The notes under the pieces are model-generated. The model had not been told where the DNA came from. It searched no databases and worked only from the letters and a program-made list of their open reading frames with translations. A program made the position numbers and the translations under genes. Of a stretch of 21,421 bases of DNA, positions 7,262-15,211 are shown piece by piece. This DNA comes from Candidatus Aminicenantota bacterium (GTDB taxonomy: Bacteria > Acidobacteriota > Aminicenantia > UBA2199): contig JAPKZM010000145.1 of assembly GCA_026393775.1 (NCBI GenBank), positions 1 to 21,421 on the forward strand, written 5' to 3'. Position 1 is the stretch's first letter. Every line of letters starts with the position of its first letter.

Positions 7262-8635
7262 ATGCCCAAAAGCATTCGCGAGATCAACGAAAAAATCAAA
7301 AAGCGGACCGTGCGCGTGGTCGCGGCCGACGAGATGACCCGGATCGTCAAACAGCTGGGCGCCGAACAGGCCGCGGCCCAAGTCGACGTGGTCACCACCG
7401 GGACGTTCGGCGCCATGTGTTCGTCCGGGGTCTGGTTGAATTTCGGCCATTCAGACCCGCCGATGAAAATGTCGCGCGTCTGGCTCAACGATGTCGAAGC
7501 CTACGCCGGTGTGGCCGCCGTCGATGCCTATCTGGGCGTCACGCAAGCTTCCGAGACCCTGGGTATGGAGTACGCCGGCGCCCATGTCATCGAAGACCTG
7601 CTGCTGGGTAAGCCGGTCGTGCTGCGGGCCGTCTCCTACGGCAGCGACTGCTATCCACGTAAAGAATTGATCACGGAGATCACCCTGGCCGACCTGAACC
7701 AGGCCATCATGAGCAATCCGCGCAACGCCTATCAGCGTTACAACGCCGCCGCCAACTCCGGGCCCCGGACCTTGCACACCTACATGGGTAAGCTCCTGCC
7801 CGGCTGCGGCAACGTCAATTTTTCCGGGGCCGGTGAACTATCGCCGCTAATGAACGACCCCGACTATTCCGCCATTGGCATCGGTACGCGCGTCTTCCTC
7901 GGCGGCGGCATCGGTTACATCACCGGTTCCGGCACGCAGCACGATCCCGCCGCCCGCCTGGCCACCTTGATGGTCCAGGGCGACCTGAAGGGGATGTCGG
8001 TGGAATTCCTCAAAGCGGCGCTGTTCCACGGTTACGGAAGTTCCTTGTACGTCGGCATCGGCATCCCCATCCCGGTTCTCGACGCCCGCATAGCCCAAAA
8101 CGCCGGCATCAGCGACCGCGAGATCGAAACCGATGTCATCGATTACTCGATCCCCGCGCGCTCCCGGCCAGTGCTGGGCCGCTGCAACTATCAGCAATTG
8201 AAATCGGGGATGGTGCGCATCGCCGGGCGCGACGTTCCAACGGCGCCGTTGGTCAGCTACAGTAAATCCAGGCAGGTGGCCTTGACCTTGAAAAAGTGGA
8301 TCGAGGGAGGCAGCTTTTTTTTAAGCGAACCGGCCGCCGCGATACCTGCCCAGGGCTCGGCGCATCCCCTGAGCCAGCTTGAGCCCCAAGCGCGGCCGGC
8401 TCAGTTCTACCGCCGTTACCAGCAAGTTTCGGAGCGGAACGCCACCCCTCTCATCTCCTGGAACGAACGGCTGTGCATCTCCTGCGGCCAATGCCTCGCC
8501 ATCTGCCCGCAGCGAGTCTATCGCCATGACTCCGACTGGCAAGTGACCGCCGAACTGGAACGCTGCAACCAATGCGGCCAGTGCAAGCAAGTCTGCCCCC
8601 GGAATGCCATTGTCTTTAATAAAAATGAATCCTGA
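7262..8635 (+). CDS. DUF39 (HcyA-type) homocysteine biosynthesis protein fused to a two-cluster ferredoxin domain
   Basis: A DUF39/COG1900 protein with a C-terminal ferredoxin, 457 residues. DUF39 proteins of methanogens are known to be needed to make homocysteine from aspartate semialdehyde and sulfide. Residues 1-355 form the DUF39 domain, with cysteines at C53 (GAMCSSG) and C130 (YGSDCYP), the conserved positions considered important in the family, and glycine-rich stretches VFLGGGIGYITGSG and YVGIGIPIP. Residues 405-450 hold two [4Fe-4S] motifs, CISCGQCLAIC and CNQCGQCKQVC. In methanogens the iron-sulfur part is usually a separate protein. I start at the ATG at 7262 because GGAGG lies 6 bp upstream; an ATG at 7256 directly touches it. 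First gene of an operon with the UPF0280 gene, asd and an aspartokinase gene, matching the proposed substrate supply. Function is inferred from family and context. Confidence 0.9.
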   Translation: MPKSIREINEKIKKRTVRVVAADEMTRIVKQLGAEQAAAQVDVVTTGTFGAMCSSGVWLNFGHSDPPMKMSRVWLNDVEAYAGVAAVDAYLGVTQASETLGMEYAGAHVIEDLLLGKPVVLRAVSYGSDCYPRKELITEITLADLNQAIMSNPRNAYQRYNAAANSGPRTLHTYMGKLLPGCGNVNFSGAGELSPLMNDPDYSAIGIGTRVFLGGGIGYITGSGTQHDPAARLATLMVQGDLKGMSVEFLKAALFHGYGSSLYVGIGIPIPVLDARIAQNAGISDREIETDVIDYSIPARSRPVLGRCNYQQLKSGMVRIAGRDVPTAPLVSYSKSRQVALTLKKWIEGGSFFLSEPAAAIPAQGSAHPLSQLEPQARPAQFYRRYQQVSERNATPLISWNERLCISCGQCLAICPQRVYRHDSDWQVTAELERCNQCGQCKQVCPRNAIVFNKNES

Positions 8636-9350
8636 CATTGCCCGGCACCGGCTGCGCCTGAGGGAGACCTTCGCCACCGTGCTCGCGGCCGAACACTTCA
8701 TGGCCTTGGCGGAACATACGATCGCCGCCACCCGGAGCGCCATCGAGGCCTACATCGCCCGCCGTCCCGATTTCCGCACCACGTTGCAGCCGCTCCAGGT
8801 CGAAGCCGGGGCACCGACGGTCATCCAGCGCATGGCCGCGGCCGCGGCCCGCGCCAACGTAGGCCCCATGGCCGCAGTGGCCGGGGCCATCGCCCAGGAT
8901 ACGGTCGAAGCCCTGGTCGCAGCCGGCGCCCCTTACGCGATCGTGGACAACGGCGGGGATATCGTGCTCTTTATCGACCGGCCGGTGCGCATCGGCATTT
9001 TCACCGGCCCGGCCAGGATCCGGGATATCGCCCTGTGCTTCCCACCGCGGTCCGACATTTTTTCCGTCTGCACCTCGTCGGGAACCTTCGGCCATTCCCT
9101 GTCATTCGGCCGCGCCGACGCCGCCACCGTTATCGCCGGCGACGGCTACCTGGCCGACGCCATGGCTACCGCCCTCGGCAACCGGGTCAAGGCCAGGACG
9201 CCGCAAGCGATCGCGGCGGCCATCCGGCGCACGCTGACAGAGGGAGTCGAGGGGTTGCTGGTCGTCGCCGACGACCGCCTGGGAATAGGCGGCGAGTTGC
9301 CGGAAATCGTGCGCGCTCCAGTGGCAGCGCAACTCGTCAGTCACGGTTAG
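8625..9350 (+). CDS. UPF0280 (COG2122, ApbE-like superfamily) protein linked to sulfide assimilation
   Basis: A cytosolic protein of about 241 residues. Family hallmarks are visible: ANVGPMAAVAGAIA, IVDNGGDI, VCTSSGTFGHSLSFGRADA and LADAMATALGNRV. The methanogen relative MA1715 is reported to be needed for efficient sulfide assimilation into homocysteine, so its place after a DUF39 gene supports the same role here; the chemistry is not established. The ATG at 8625 overlaps the previous gene's stop by 11 bp, which suits translational coupling. An in-frame ATG at 8604 would add seven residues; neither start has a clear Shine-Dalgarno sequence. The stop codon lies in the first bases of a long hairpin at 9348-9420. 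Confidence 0.88.
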   Translation: MNPDIARHRLRLRETFATVLAAEHFMALAEHTIAATRSAIEAYIARRPDFRTTLQPLQVEAGAPTVIQRMAAAAARANVGPMAAVAGAIAQDTVEALVAAGAPYAIVDNGGDIVLFIDRPVRIGIFTGPARIRDIALCFPPRSDIFSVCTSSGTFGHSLSFGRADAATVIAGDGYLADAMATALGNRVKARTPQAIAAAIRRTLTEGVEGLLVVADDRLGIGGELPEIVRAPVAAQLVSHG

Positions 9351-9420
9351 AGCCTTATGGCAAATTCTAAAATTGTCAGCTTTTTAGAACAAATTTTGAA
9401 TTTGCTGTCTAAGGCTCTTA
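9348..9420. repeat. Long A+T-rich imperfect palindrome overlapping the UPF0280 stop codon
   Basis: The arms AGAGCCTTA (9349-9357) and TAAGGCTCT (9410-9418) pair perfectly. After a small internal loop, GCAAATTC pairs with GAATTTGC and the stem continues imperfectly to a loop around 9377-9388. The total is about 25-29 pairs. It is much more A+T-rich than its surroundings. No T-run follows on the plus strand. It may be a REP/MITE-like element, a processing site or a weak terminator. The remaining 50 bp before asd hold its ribosome binding site. Confidence 0.65.
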
Positions 9421-9469
9421 TCCCCCCTTGGCCGGGGACTTCGCAGCCTTGCTGGGCTAGGAGGAAAAC

Positions 9470-10543
9470 ATGAAAAAGATCAAAGTCGCCATATTGGGAT
9501 GCAACGGCCTGGTCGGCCGTCAATTCGCCCGGCTGCTGGACGATCACCCCTATTTCGAGTTGTCATGCGTGACCGCATCGCCCAGTTCCCAGGGGAAGCA
9601 GTACGGCGAGGCCATCGCCCACGGGTCCGAGCCAAACGTCAGCGAAAAAACCGGCTCCCTGGTGATCCGGAAAACCGCGGCTGCGGCCGTGATCGAAAGC
9701 GGGGCCCGCGTCGCCTTTTCCGCCCTCCCGGCGGCCGTCGCCGGCGATCTGGAGCTTGAGCTGCGCCGCAACGGCCTGGCGGTCTTCAGCAACGCCAGTT
9801 CGCACCGCCTGGACGCCCAAGTACCGCTGCTGGTCCCGGAGGCCAATGCCGATCACCTGGAGCTGGCCAGGGTGCAAGTGCGGGAATTCCACGGCGGTTT
9901 CATCGTCACCAATTCCAACTGCTCGGTGGCGGGGCTGGCCATGGCCTTGAAGCCGTTGACCGTTTTCTCCTTGCGCGCCGTCGTGGTCACCACCTTCCAG
10001 GCCATTTCCGGAGCCGGGCAGCGCGGCGTCGCCGCCTGGGACATCCTGGGCAACGTGATCCCGTACATCGACAATGAAGAGGAGAAGATTGAGCGCGAAA
10101 CCAGAAAAATACTGGGCACGCGGACCGGGGAACGGATCCAGGACCATGAGCTGGAGATCTATCCCTCCTGCAGCCGCGTGCCGGTGCGCAACGGCCACTT
10201 GCTGAGCGTCACCGTGGAATTTCCCGGGCCGGTCGGGGCGGAAGCGATAGCGGCGGCATTTTCGGGATTCAGAGCCCAACCGCAGCGAATGGCCCTGCCG
10301 ACCGCGCCGCGGCGGCCGTTGCTGCTGCAAGGAAACGAAGACCGGCCCCAGCCGCTTCTTGACGTTCAAGCCGGCGAGCCGGAAAGAGCCAGGGGCATGG
10401 CGGTCAGCGTGGGACGCGTGCGCAGCTCGGGAAACCGCTGCAGTTTCTTCCTGCTGGTGCATAACACGGTGCGCGGAGCGGCCGGGGGCTGCGTGCTGAA
10501 TGCCGAGCTGGCGTTGAAAACAAATCTGCTCCGGGGAAATTGA
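9470..10543 (+). CDS. asd: Aspartate-semialdehyde dehydrogenase, archaeal/fungal type
   Basis: NADP-dependent reduction of L-aspartyl-4-phosphate to L-aspartate-4-semialdehyde, the branch point for lysine, threonine and methionine. The protein has 357 residues. The N-terminal Rossmann motif is ILGCNGLVGRQF. The nucleophile is C151 in TNSNCSVAGLAMALKPL, followed by TTFQAISGAG. The general-base histidine is H243 in SRVPVRNGH. These features fit the archaeal/fungal Asd branch rather than the E. coli type. AGGAGG lies 7 bp before the ATG. The stop codon is one base before the aspartokinase ATG, so the two are translationally coupled. Being in one operon with the DUF39 and UPF0280 genes, it would supply the semialdehyde for homocysteine. 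Confidence 0.95.
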   Translation: MKKIKVAILGCNGLVGRQFARLLDDHPYFELSCVTASPSSQGKQYGEAIAHGSEPNVSEKTGSLVIRKTAAAAVIESGARVAFSALPAAVAGDLELELRRNGLAVFSNASSHRLDAQVPLLVPEANADHLELARVQVREFHGGFIVTNSNCSVAGLAMALKPLTVFSLRAVVVTTFQAISGAGQRGVAAWDILGNVIPYIDNEEEKIERETRKILGTRTGERIQDHELEIYPSCSRVPVRNGHLLSVTVEFPGPVGAEAIAAAFSGFRAQPQRMALPTAPRRPLLLQGNEDRPQPLLDVQAGEPERARGMAVSVGRVRSSGNRCSFFLLVHNTVRGAAGGCVLNAELALKTNLLRGN

Positions 10544-10544
10544 G

Positions 10545-11912
10545 ATGATCAAGGTAATGAAATTCGGCGGCGGCTGCCTGCAGGACGGACCCGCTTTTTT
10601 AAAAGTAAGCGAAATCATCGGCCGGCAAAAGCAAACCGCCATTGTCGTTTCCGCGGTCTCCGGCGTCACCGAGCAGCTGCTGGCGGCCATCGAACAGTCC
10701 AAGCGCAGCGAAAAAAACATTCCGGGCATTCTGGCCCGTTTAATTCAGAAACATCGGCTGATCATCGATGCCATTCTTTTGCCCGGCCGGGAGAAGCAGC
10801 GCCTGCTGGCAACGGTCCATTCGCAACTGACCCAGGTACGACGGCTGCTGACCGGCATCGCCTTTCACGGCGACCTGACACCGGCGGTGAGGGCCAGGCT
10901 GCTCAGTTGCGGCGAGCGGCTGGCGGCGCGGCTGCTGGCCGGCCTGCTGGTCAGCCGGGGCCGGAAAGCCAAGGCCCTGGATGCCCACCTCATCGGCATT
11001 TGCACCGATGACAATTTCGAGAATGCCAGCATCGACCGCGAGCGCACCCGGAAAAACTTCACCAACAGGGTTAAACCGCTAATCCACGACGGCGTCATTC
11101 CGGTTATCAGCGGTTTTTTCGGCCGCGGCGCCGGCGGGGCGATCACCCTGCTCGGCCGCAACGGTTCCGATTACAGCGCAGCCGCGGTCACCTATGCCCT
11201 CAACGCCGCCTGCCTGGAGATCTGGAAGGACGTCGACGGATTCATGAGCGCCGACCCGTCGCTGGTGCCGACGGCGCGACGCCTGGAGCGCATCTCGTTC
11301 GCCGAGGCCGCAGAGCTTTCTTATTTCGGCGCCCAGATCCTCCACCCGCGCACCATCGAACCGCTGGCCGGAACGAAAGCCCGGGTGTTCATCCGCAACC
11401 TGAAGCGGCCGGAAAGCCCGGGCAGTGAGATCGTCGCCGGGAGATCGGAGCGTGAGGAGGCCGTGGCCAGCATCACCGCCAATCGGAGTCTGGCCAATAT
11501 CCGTGTCCACGGCGCCGGCATCGGCTCCAAGCCGGGGCTGCTTGCCGGCATCAGCTCGCTTCTGGCAGCCGCGAGCATCAACATCTATTCGGTTCTCACC
11601 TCGCACACCTGCATCAATCTGCTTCTTGACCCGGGCGACGGCCGCCGCAGCCTGCAGCGGCTCAAAGCCATGGCCAACGGCGTCATCAAGAGGATCGAGC
11701 TCGAGGAGCATTTCGCCCTGGTCGGGGTGGTCGGCGACAAGATCATGGAAAAGGAGGGGATCTACGCCAGGATATTCAGCGCGGTGGCCCGCGAGAAGAT
11801 CAACGTCGAAATGGCCGCCGCCGGCGCCTCACCTGTGGCTTGCTACTTCCTGGTCAAGCGTCCAGATCTGGACCGCGCCGTGCGCGCCGTCCACGACGAG
11901 TTCTTCCCGTGA
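10545..11912 (+). CDS. lysC: Aspartate kinase with C-terminal ACT domains
   Basis: Phosphorylates aspartate to aspartyl-4-phosphate, the first step of the aspartate pathway. The protein has 455 residues. The amino acid kinase domain begins with VMKFGGGCLQDG (family usually KFGGTS) and contains GRNGSDYSAAAVTYALN and EIWKDVDGFMSADP, followed by AAELSYFGAQILHPRTIEP. From about residue 310 two ACT domains follow, with the segments IRVHGAGIGSKPGLLAGISSL and ALVGVVGDKIMEKEGIYARI, implying allosteric feedback by an end product whose identity cannot be read from sequence. The start follows the asd stop by one base. It is the last gene of the operon, and a palindromic element follows 35 bp downstream. 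It could equally be called thrA-type or ask; the symbol is nominal. Confidence 0.94.
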   Translation: MIKVMKFGGGCLQDGPAFLKVSEIIGRQKQTAIVVSAVSGVTEQLLAAIEQSKRSEKNIPGILARLIQKHRLIIDAILLPGREKQRLLATVHSQLTQVRRLLTGIAFHGDLTPAVRARLLSCGERLAARLLAGLLVSRGRKAKALDAHLIGICTDDNFENASIDRERTRKNFTNRVKPLIHDGVIPVISGFFGRGAGGAITLLGRNGSDYSAAAVTYALNAACLEIWKDVDGFMSADPSLVPTARRLERISFAEAAELSYFGAQILHPRTIEPLAGTKARVFIRNLKRPESPGSEIVAGRSEREEAVASITANRSLANIRVHGAGIGSKPGLLAGISSLLAAASINIYSVLTSHTCINLLLDPGDGRRSLQRLKAMANGVIKRIELEEHFALVGVVGDKIMEKEGIYARIFSAVAREKINVEMAAAGASPVACYFLVKRPDLDRAVRAVHDEFFP

Positions 11913-11947
11913 TCACCTGCAGGATCGTAATTGATTTCCTTTTTTCG

Positions 11948-12032
11948 TAGGGGCGATCCGGCGGGCAGCACAAATCATCCACCGACCTTCGGCGGATATG
12001 ATTTGTCTGCCACCGAAGTGGATCGCCCCTAC
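11948..12032. repeat. 85-bp nested palindromic element (REP/MITE-like), full copy
   Basis: Perfect 13-bp terminal inverted repeats GTAGGGGCGATCC (11948-11960) and GGATCGCCCCTAC (12020-12032) enclose a second hairpin at 11970-12006 (ACAAATCAT/ATGATTTGT, then TCCACCGA/TCGGCGGA). Nearly the whole element folds on itself. It lies between the converging aspartokinase and TPM genes, ending 3 bp before the TPM stop. A related copy with 84% or so similarity over about 45 bp is at 15449-15493. It could also act as a bidirectional terminator, though no good T-run follows on either side. Confidence 0.85.
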
Positions 12033-12035
12033 CCA

Positions 12036-12491
12036 TTATTCCTTTTCGCCGTGGTCTATGTCGTCGGGGAGCTCGTTGACGTCCTTTTCGCCCTGGTAGG
12101 GGAAGTGGACGGCTAGCAGGCGGCCGCACTCGGCGATGCCGAGGAGCAAGCCCTCATTGAACTTCCCGGCCAGAAAATCTTTGGCTATGCTGACCACCAG
12201 TTCATTCCAGAAATCCTGGCCTACTTTTTGGTGAATGCCCTCGTCGCCGATGATGGCAAAGGCGTGCCGGGAAGGGACGATGAAGAACAGGATGCCGTTG
12301 CGGTCGCGGGTGGCGCGCATGCCCATGCGCGTGAACGCTTTTTCAGCCGCGCGCCGGACATTGCCCCAGAAAAAGCGCGCGACCGAAACGCGGATCTCGC
12401 CGGAGGTCTGTTTTTCGGCCGCGATAATGGCCGCCTTGATGCGGTCGTCGTCGATGATCTGGAGCAACTTGTGCTGGCTCAAGAATTTCAT
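12036..12491 (-). CDS. TPM-domain protein, soluble form
   Basis: A 151-residue protein with a TPM (TLP18.3/Psb32/MOLO-1) domain. Visible are KQTSGEIRVSVARFFWGN, the segment RDRNGILFFIVPSRHAFAII, and GDEGIHQKVGQDFW. It has no signal peptide or membrane helix, unlike its upstream neighbour. Some TPM proteins have acid phosphatase activity or help maintain membrane protein complexes; the role in bacteria is mostly unknown. The ATG at 12491 has GGAGG 5-6 bp upstream and lies 10 bp after the stop of the other TPM gene; an upstream start would reach into that gene. Last gene of a lemA - TPM - TPM operon, an arrangement common in bacteria. Confidence 0.87.
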   Translation of the reverse strand: MKFLSQHKLLQIIDDDRIKAAIIAAEKQTSGEIRVSVARFFWGNVRRAAEKAFTRMGMRATRDRNGILFFIVPSRHAFAIIGDEGIHQKVGQDFWNELVVSIAKDFLAGKFNEGLLLGIAECGRLLAVHFPYQGEKDVNELPDDIDHGEKE

Positions 12492-12501
12492 GGCTGCCTC
12501 C

Positions 12502-13239
12502 CTACCACGACCCGGAGGCGCCGCCGCCGCCGGAGCGCCCGCCGCCGCCAGACCAACCGCCGCCACCGCCGCCGCGGCCGCCCGACAGGATGGAAAACAA
12601 CAGGTAGAAGGCCAGGGAGGGATTGGTCAGCAGCAGGATCAAGAAACCGAAGATGATGATCCCGATGATGATCTTCTGCATCCAAGTCAGTTTAACCGGC
12701 GCCTGGGGTTCGCCTTCCCGGCCCTCCGCTGCGCCATTTCCGGAAATGATTGAAATGAGGCGCTCGACCGCGGCGCGCACGGCACCGTCATTGTCCCCGC
12801 CTTGCAGCTTCGGCGCCATGTCATCGTTGATGATGCGTCCGGCCAAGGCGTCCGGAACCTGGGCTTCCAGGCCGTAGCCCACCTCGATGCGCAATCGCTG
12901 GTCAGCGGACATGATGAAAAGAACCACGCCGTCATCGAGGCCCTTGCGGCCGACCTTCCACGATTCGAATGCCTTGACCGCCCAATCCTCGATCGGGACT
13001 CCACCGGTAGTGCTGCCGATATAGACGATGATCTGGTGGCCGCTGGTCCGTTCATATTGCTCCAGCCGGGCATCGATTTCGGCGGCGGTTCCGGCCGAGA
13101 GAAAACTGGCCGTATCGGTCAGCCAGCGGTCAGGCGCCGGCGGGATGGGCGTGCCGACTTCGGCCCTGGTGCGGGATCCAAAGGCCAGGAGCAGCAGTGC
13201 CCCGGCCAGGATCGCGGGAAATAATTTCCGCAGTTTCAC
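12502..13239 (-). CDS. Secreted, membrane-anchored TPM-domain (YgcG-type) protein
   Basis: A 245-residue protein. A signal peptide covers about residues 1-26, ending near TRA. A TPM domain follows at about 35-160, with TASFLSAGTAAEIDARLEQYE, VGRKGLDDGVVLFI and IEVGYGLEAQVPDA. A hydrophobic segment lies at about 190-222, and the tail is glycine- and serine-rich (GGGGGWSGGGGRSGGGGASGSW). This is the classic YgcG layout, with the TPM domain outside the cytoplasmic membrane. The GTG start at 13239 directly follows the LemA stop codon with no gap and no obvious Shine-Dalgarno sequence, so translation probably depends on coupling. The pairing with LemA suggests a shared envelope function, which remains unknown. 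Confidence 0.9.
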   Translation of the reverse strand: MKLRKLFPAILAGALLLLAFGSRTRAEVGTPIPPAPDRWLTDTASFLSAGTAAEIDARLEQYERTSGHQIIVYIGSTTGGVPIEDWAVKAFESWKVGRKGLDDGVVLFIMSADQRLRIEVGYGLEAQVPDALAGRIINDDMAPKLQGGDNDGAVRAAVERLISIISGNGAAEGREGEPQAPVKLTWMQKIIIGIIIFGFLILLLTNPSLAFYLLFSILSGGRGGGGGGWSGGGGRSGGGGASGSW

Positions 13240-13845
13240 TTACTTGAAACTGACCTTGGGTGCGGTTTCGGCCCCGGCCTGGGCTTTGAAATATGTCTTT
13301 TCCAGGAAGCGCTTGCCCATGAAATTGGCAATAATAACGGTCGGGAAACTCATCCTCTTGGTGTTGAAGGCCTGAGCCGTTTCGTTGAAGCGCATGCGCT
13401 CCACGGTGATGCGGTTCTCGGTACTTTCCAGCTGGACCTGCAGGTCGCGGAAGTTCTGCGTGGCCTTGAGATCGGGATATTTTTCCACCACGACCATCAG
13501 CCGCGACAGGGCCGAAGACAGCCCGTCCTGGGCCTGTTGGAACTTGGCAAAGGCCTCGGGATCGCTGGCCGGGTTGCTTCCCAGGTTGATCTGGCCGACC
13601 TTGGCCCGGGCCTCGGTCACCGCAGTGAATGTGTCCTTTTCAAAGGCGGCCGCGCCTTTGACGGTCTCCACCAGGTTGGGAATAAGATCGGCTCGGCGCT
13701 GGTAGGCGTTCTCCACCTGTCCCCATTGCGAAAGGGCTTTCTGGTCGAGGGCAACCAGGCCATTGTAAGAGCTTATCGCCCAAATGGCTACGATCACGAC
13801 CAAACCGATCAGTATCCCTATCGGGCCCAATAAAAATTTTTTCAT
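13240..13845 (-). CDS. lemA: LemA family protein
   Basis: A protein of about 201 residues with one N-terminal membrane helix (FLLGPIGILIGLVVIVAIWAI), then the family block YNGLVALDQKALSQWGQVENAYQRRADLIPNLVETVKG. The C-terminal part has IAVERMR-like RMRFNETAQAFNT. LemA proteins are mostly helical with a short outside N-terminus; their function is unknown. AAAGGAG lies 6 bp before the ATG at 13845, so that start is preferred over the ATG at 13851, which abuts it. First gene of the lemA - TPM - TPM operon. Confidence 0.93.
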   Translation of the reverse strand: MKKFLLGPIGILIGLVVIVAIWAISSYNGLVALDQKALSQWGQVENAYQRRADLIPNLVETVKGAAAFEKDTFTAVTEARAKVGQINLGSNPASDPEAFAKFQQAQDGLSSALSRLMVVVEKYPDLKATQNFRDLQVQLESTENRITVERMRFNETAQAFNTKRMSFPTVIIANFMGKRFLEKTYFKAQAGAETAPKVSFK

Positions 13846-13899
13846 TTTCATCTCCTTTTTGCAAATAATTTTTTTACATCGCGGTCATACGACCGATCT

Positions 13900-13928
13900 A
13901 TTTTACACTTAAATCCGATGCCGGGCAA
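13900..13928 (-). promoter_or_regulatory. Possible promoter of the lemA operon
   Basis: On the minus strand TTGCCC (13928-13923) and TAAAAT (13905-13900) are separated by 17 bp, about 55 bp upstream of the lemA ATG. A small hairpin, CGGTC-ATAC-GACCG, lies at 13882-13895, near the predicted start of transcription. Confidence 0.35.
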
Positions 13929-13941
13929 GGTGGACGGCCCC

Positions 13942-15129
13942 TCAGGTCAGAATACCGATGCCCCGGTGCTTCTCGGCGATGGCTGCCGCCAATTTGTCTA
14001 GGGCCTGGTAGTCAGCCGGCCGCGGAAAGCCCTTGACCATGACCGGTTCCAGGATCTCGGCCTTGACGTTGGCCAATTGGGCCTGCAGGATCTCCAGCAT
14101 GCGGCCGCCCCAGCCGAAGGAACCGATGATCGAAGCGAACTTGAATTTCGCCCGCAGGGCGTTGGCCAGGTAGGCGACATACAAAATGGCCGGATGCGGC
14201 CCGCTCAGGACCGTCGGCGATGCGATAATCACCGTGGCGGCGTCGACCAGCTCCTTGGCCAGCTCGCCGATATCGGCGCGAATCACGTTGCAGGGGAACA
14301 CGGAAATGTTCTTCCGCATCAGGGCGCCGGTCAGGTACTCGACCATTTCCCGAGTACTGCCGTGCATGGAAACGAACGGGATCAGCACCCGGTTGCGCAC
14401 CTTGTCGGCCGTCCATTCCTCGTACGCCTTGAGGATGAACTCGGGGTGCGGGTAGACCACTCCGTGGCTGGGGGCGATGACATCCGGAGCGAGCGTCCTC
14501 AGCCGCTGCAGGTATTTGGGAATCAGGTGGCGGAACGGCATCATGATCTCGGCGAAATAACGCTTGGCCGACTGATAGACATGGTTCTCGTCCCAAAGCA
14601 ACAGTTCACTCTGGGCCAGGTGCGAGCCGAGGAAGTCGCAGGAAAAAAGAACCTTTTCCTCGCGCAGATAGGTCAGCATGGTTTCGGGCCAATGGACCCA
14701 GGGCGCCAGAATGAATTCCAACGTCCTGCCGCCCAGGTCGAGGCTGGCGCCGTCGGCCACGGTTTGAAAACGGTCTTCCGCAATCGGCAGCAGGTCGATC
14801 AGCATGGCCTTGCATTTTTCGTTGGTCACCACCACGGCCTCGGGATAGATCGCCAGCACCTCGGGGATGGAACCGGAATGGTCCTGCTCGGCGTGGTTGG
14901 CGACGATATAGTCGAGGCGCCGCACGCCCAATTCCTGCAGGTGCTCGAGCAACTCCCCGGTCTTGCTCGGATCGACCGTGTCGATCAAAGCGGTTTTTTC
15001 ACTGCCTTCGACCAGGTAGGCGTTGTAGGTCGTTCCGTCGGGCAAGGGGATCAGTTCGTCGAAAAGACGGCGGTCCCAATCGATCGCGCCCACCCAGTGG
15101 ATGCCTTTTTTGATTTGTATAACTGCCAT
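13942..15129 (-). CDS. fprA: FprA-type flavodiiron protein (O2/NO reductase)
   Basis: A 395-residue A-type flavoprotein that reduces O2 to water and/or NO to N2O in the cytosol of anaerobes, using electrons from rubredoxin. The N-terminal metallo-beta-lactamase-like domain has all diiron ligands in view: H79-x-E81-x-D83-H84 (NHAEQDHSG), H146 (WVHWPET), D165 (CDFLGSH) and H222 (PSHGVVY). The flavodoxin domain starts near residue 248 with the FMN loop VSMHGSTREM and has ASPTVLSGPHP and SFGWGG. The ATG at 15129 has GGAG 5 bp upstream. A rubredoxin gene lies 80 bp upstream on the same strand, the expected redox partner. Whether O2 or NO is the main substrate cannot be decided from sequence. Confidence 0.95.
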   Translation of the reverse strand: MAVIQIKKGIHWVGAIDWDRRLFDELIPLPDGTTYNAYLVEGSEKTALIDTVDPSKTGELLEHLQELGVRRLDYIVANHAEQDHSGSIPEVLAIYPEAVVVTNEKCKAMLIDLLPIAEDRFQTVADGASLDLGGRTLEFILAPWVHWPETMLTYLREEKVLFSCDFLGSHLAQSELLLWDENHVYQSAKRYFAEIMMPFRHLIPKYLQRLRTLAPDVIAPSHGVVYPHPEFILKAYEEWTADKVRNRVLIPFVSMHGSTREMVEYLTGALMRKNISVFPCNVIRADIGELAKELVDAATVIIASPTVLSGPHPAILYVAYLANALRAKFKFASIIGSFGWGGRMLEILQAQLANVKAEILEPVMVKGFPRPADYQALDKLAAAIAEKHRGIGILT

Positions 15130-15186
15130 GTCATCTCCAATTCAAGCCATCGTTCCGGTCCAATCGATTTTTTCGCCGACAAAGCG

Positions 15187-15211
15187 AAAAATGAACGGGA
15201 AGGGTCCGTTC
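15187..15211 (-). terminator. Possible weak intrinsic terminator between rubredoxin and fprA
   Basis: On the minus strand GAACGG pairs with CCGTTC (15211-15193) and ATTTTT follows directly. The stem overlaps the rubredoxin stop codon. A second hairpin with arms TTTTTCGC/GCGAAAAA lies just beyond. Read-through would be needed for fprA to share the rubredoxin promoter, so this may lower fprA relative to rubredoxin. Confidence 0.4.

Noticed and set aside
11913..12035. Ordinary bidirectional intrinsic terminator between the converging genes
   Set aside because: The stem is far longer than usual, has no clear T-run on either side, and has a related copy elsewhere, so a repeat element explains it better; a terminator role may be secondary.
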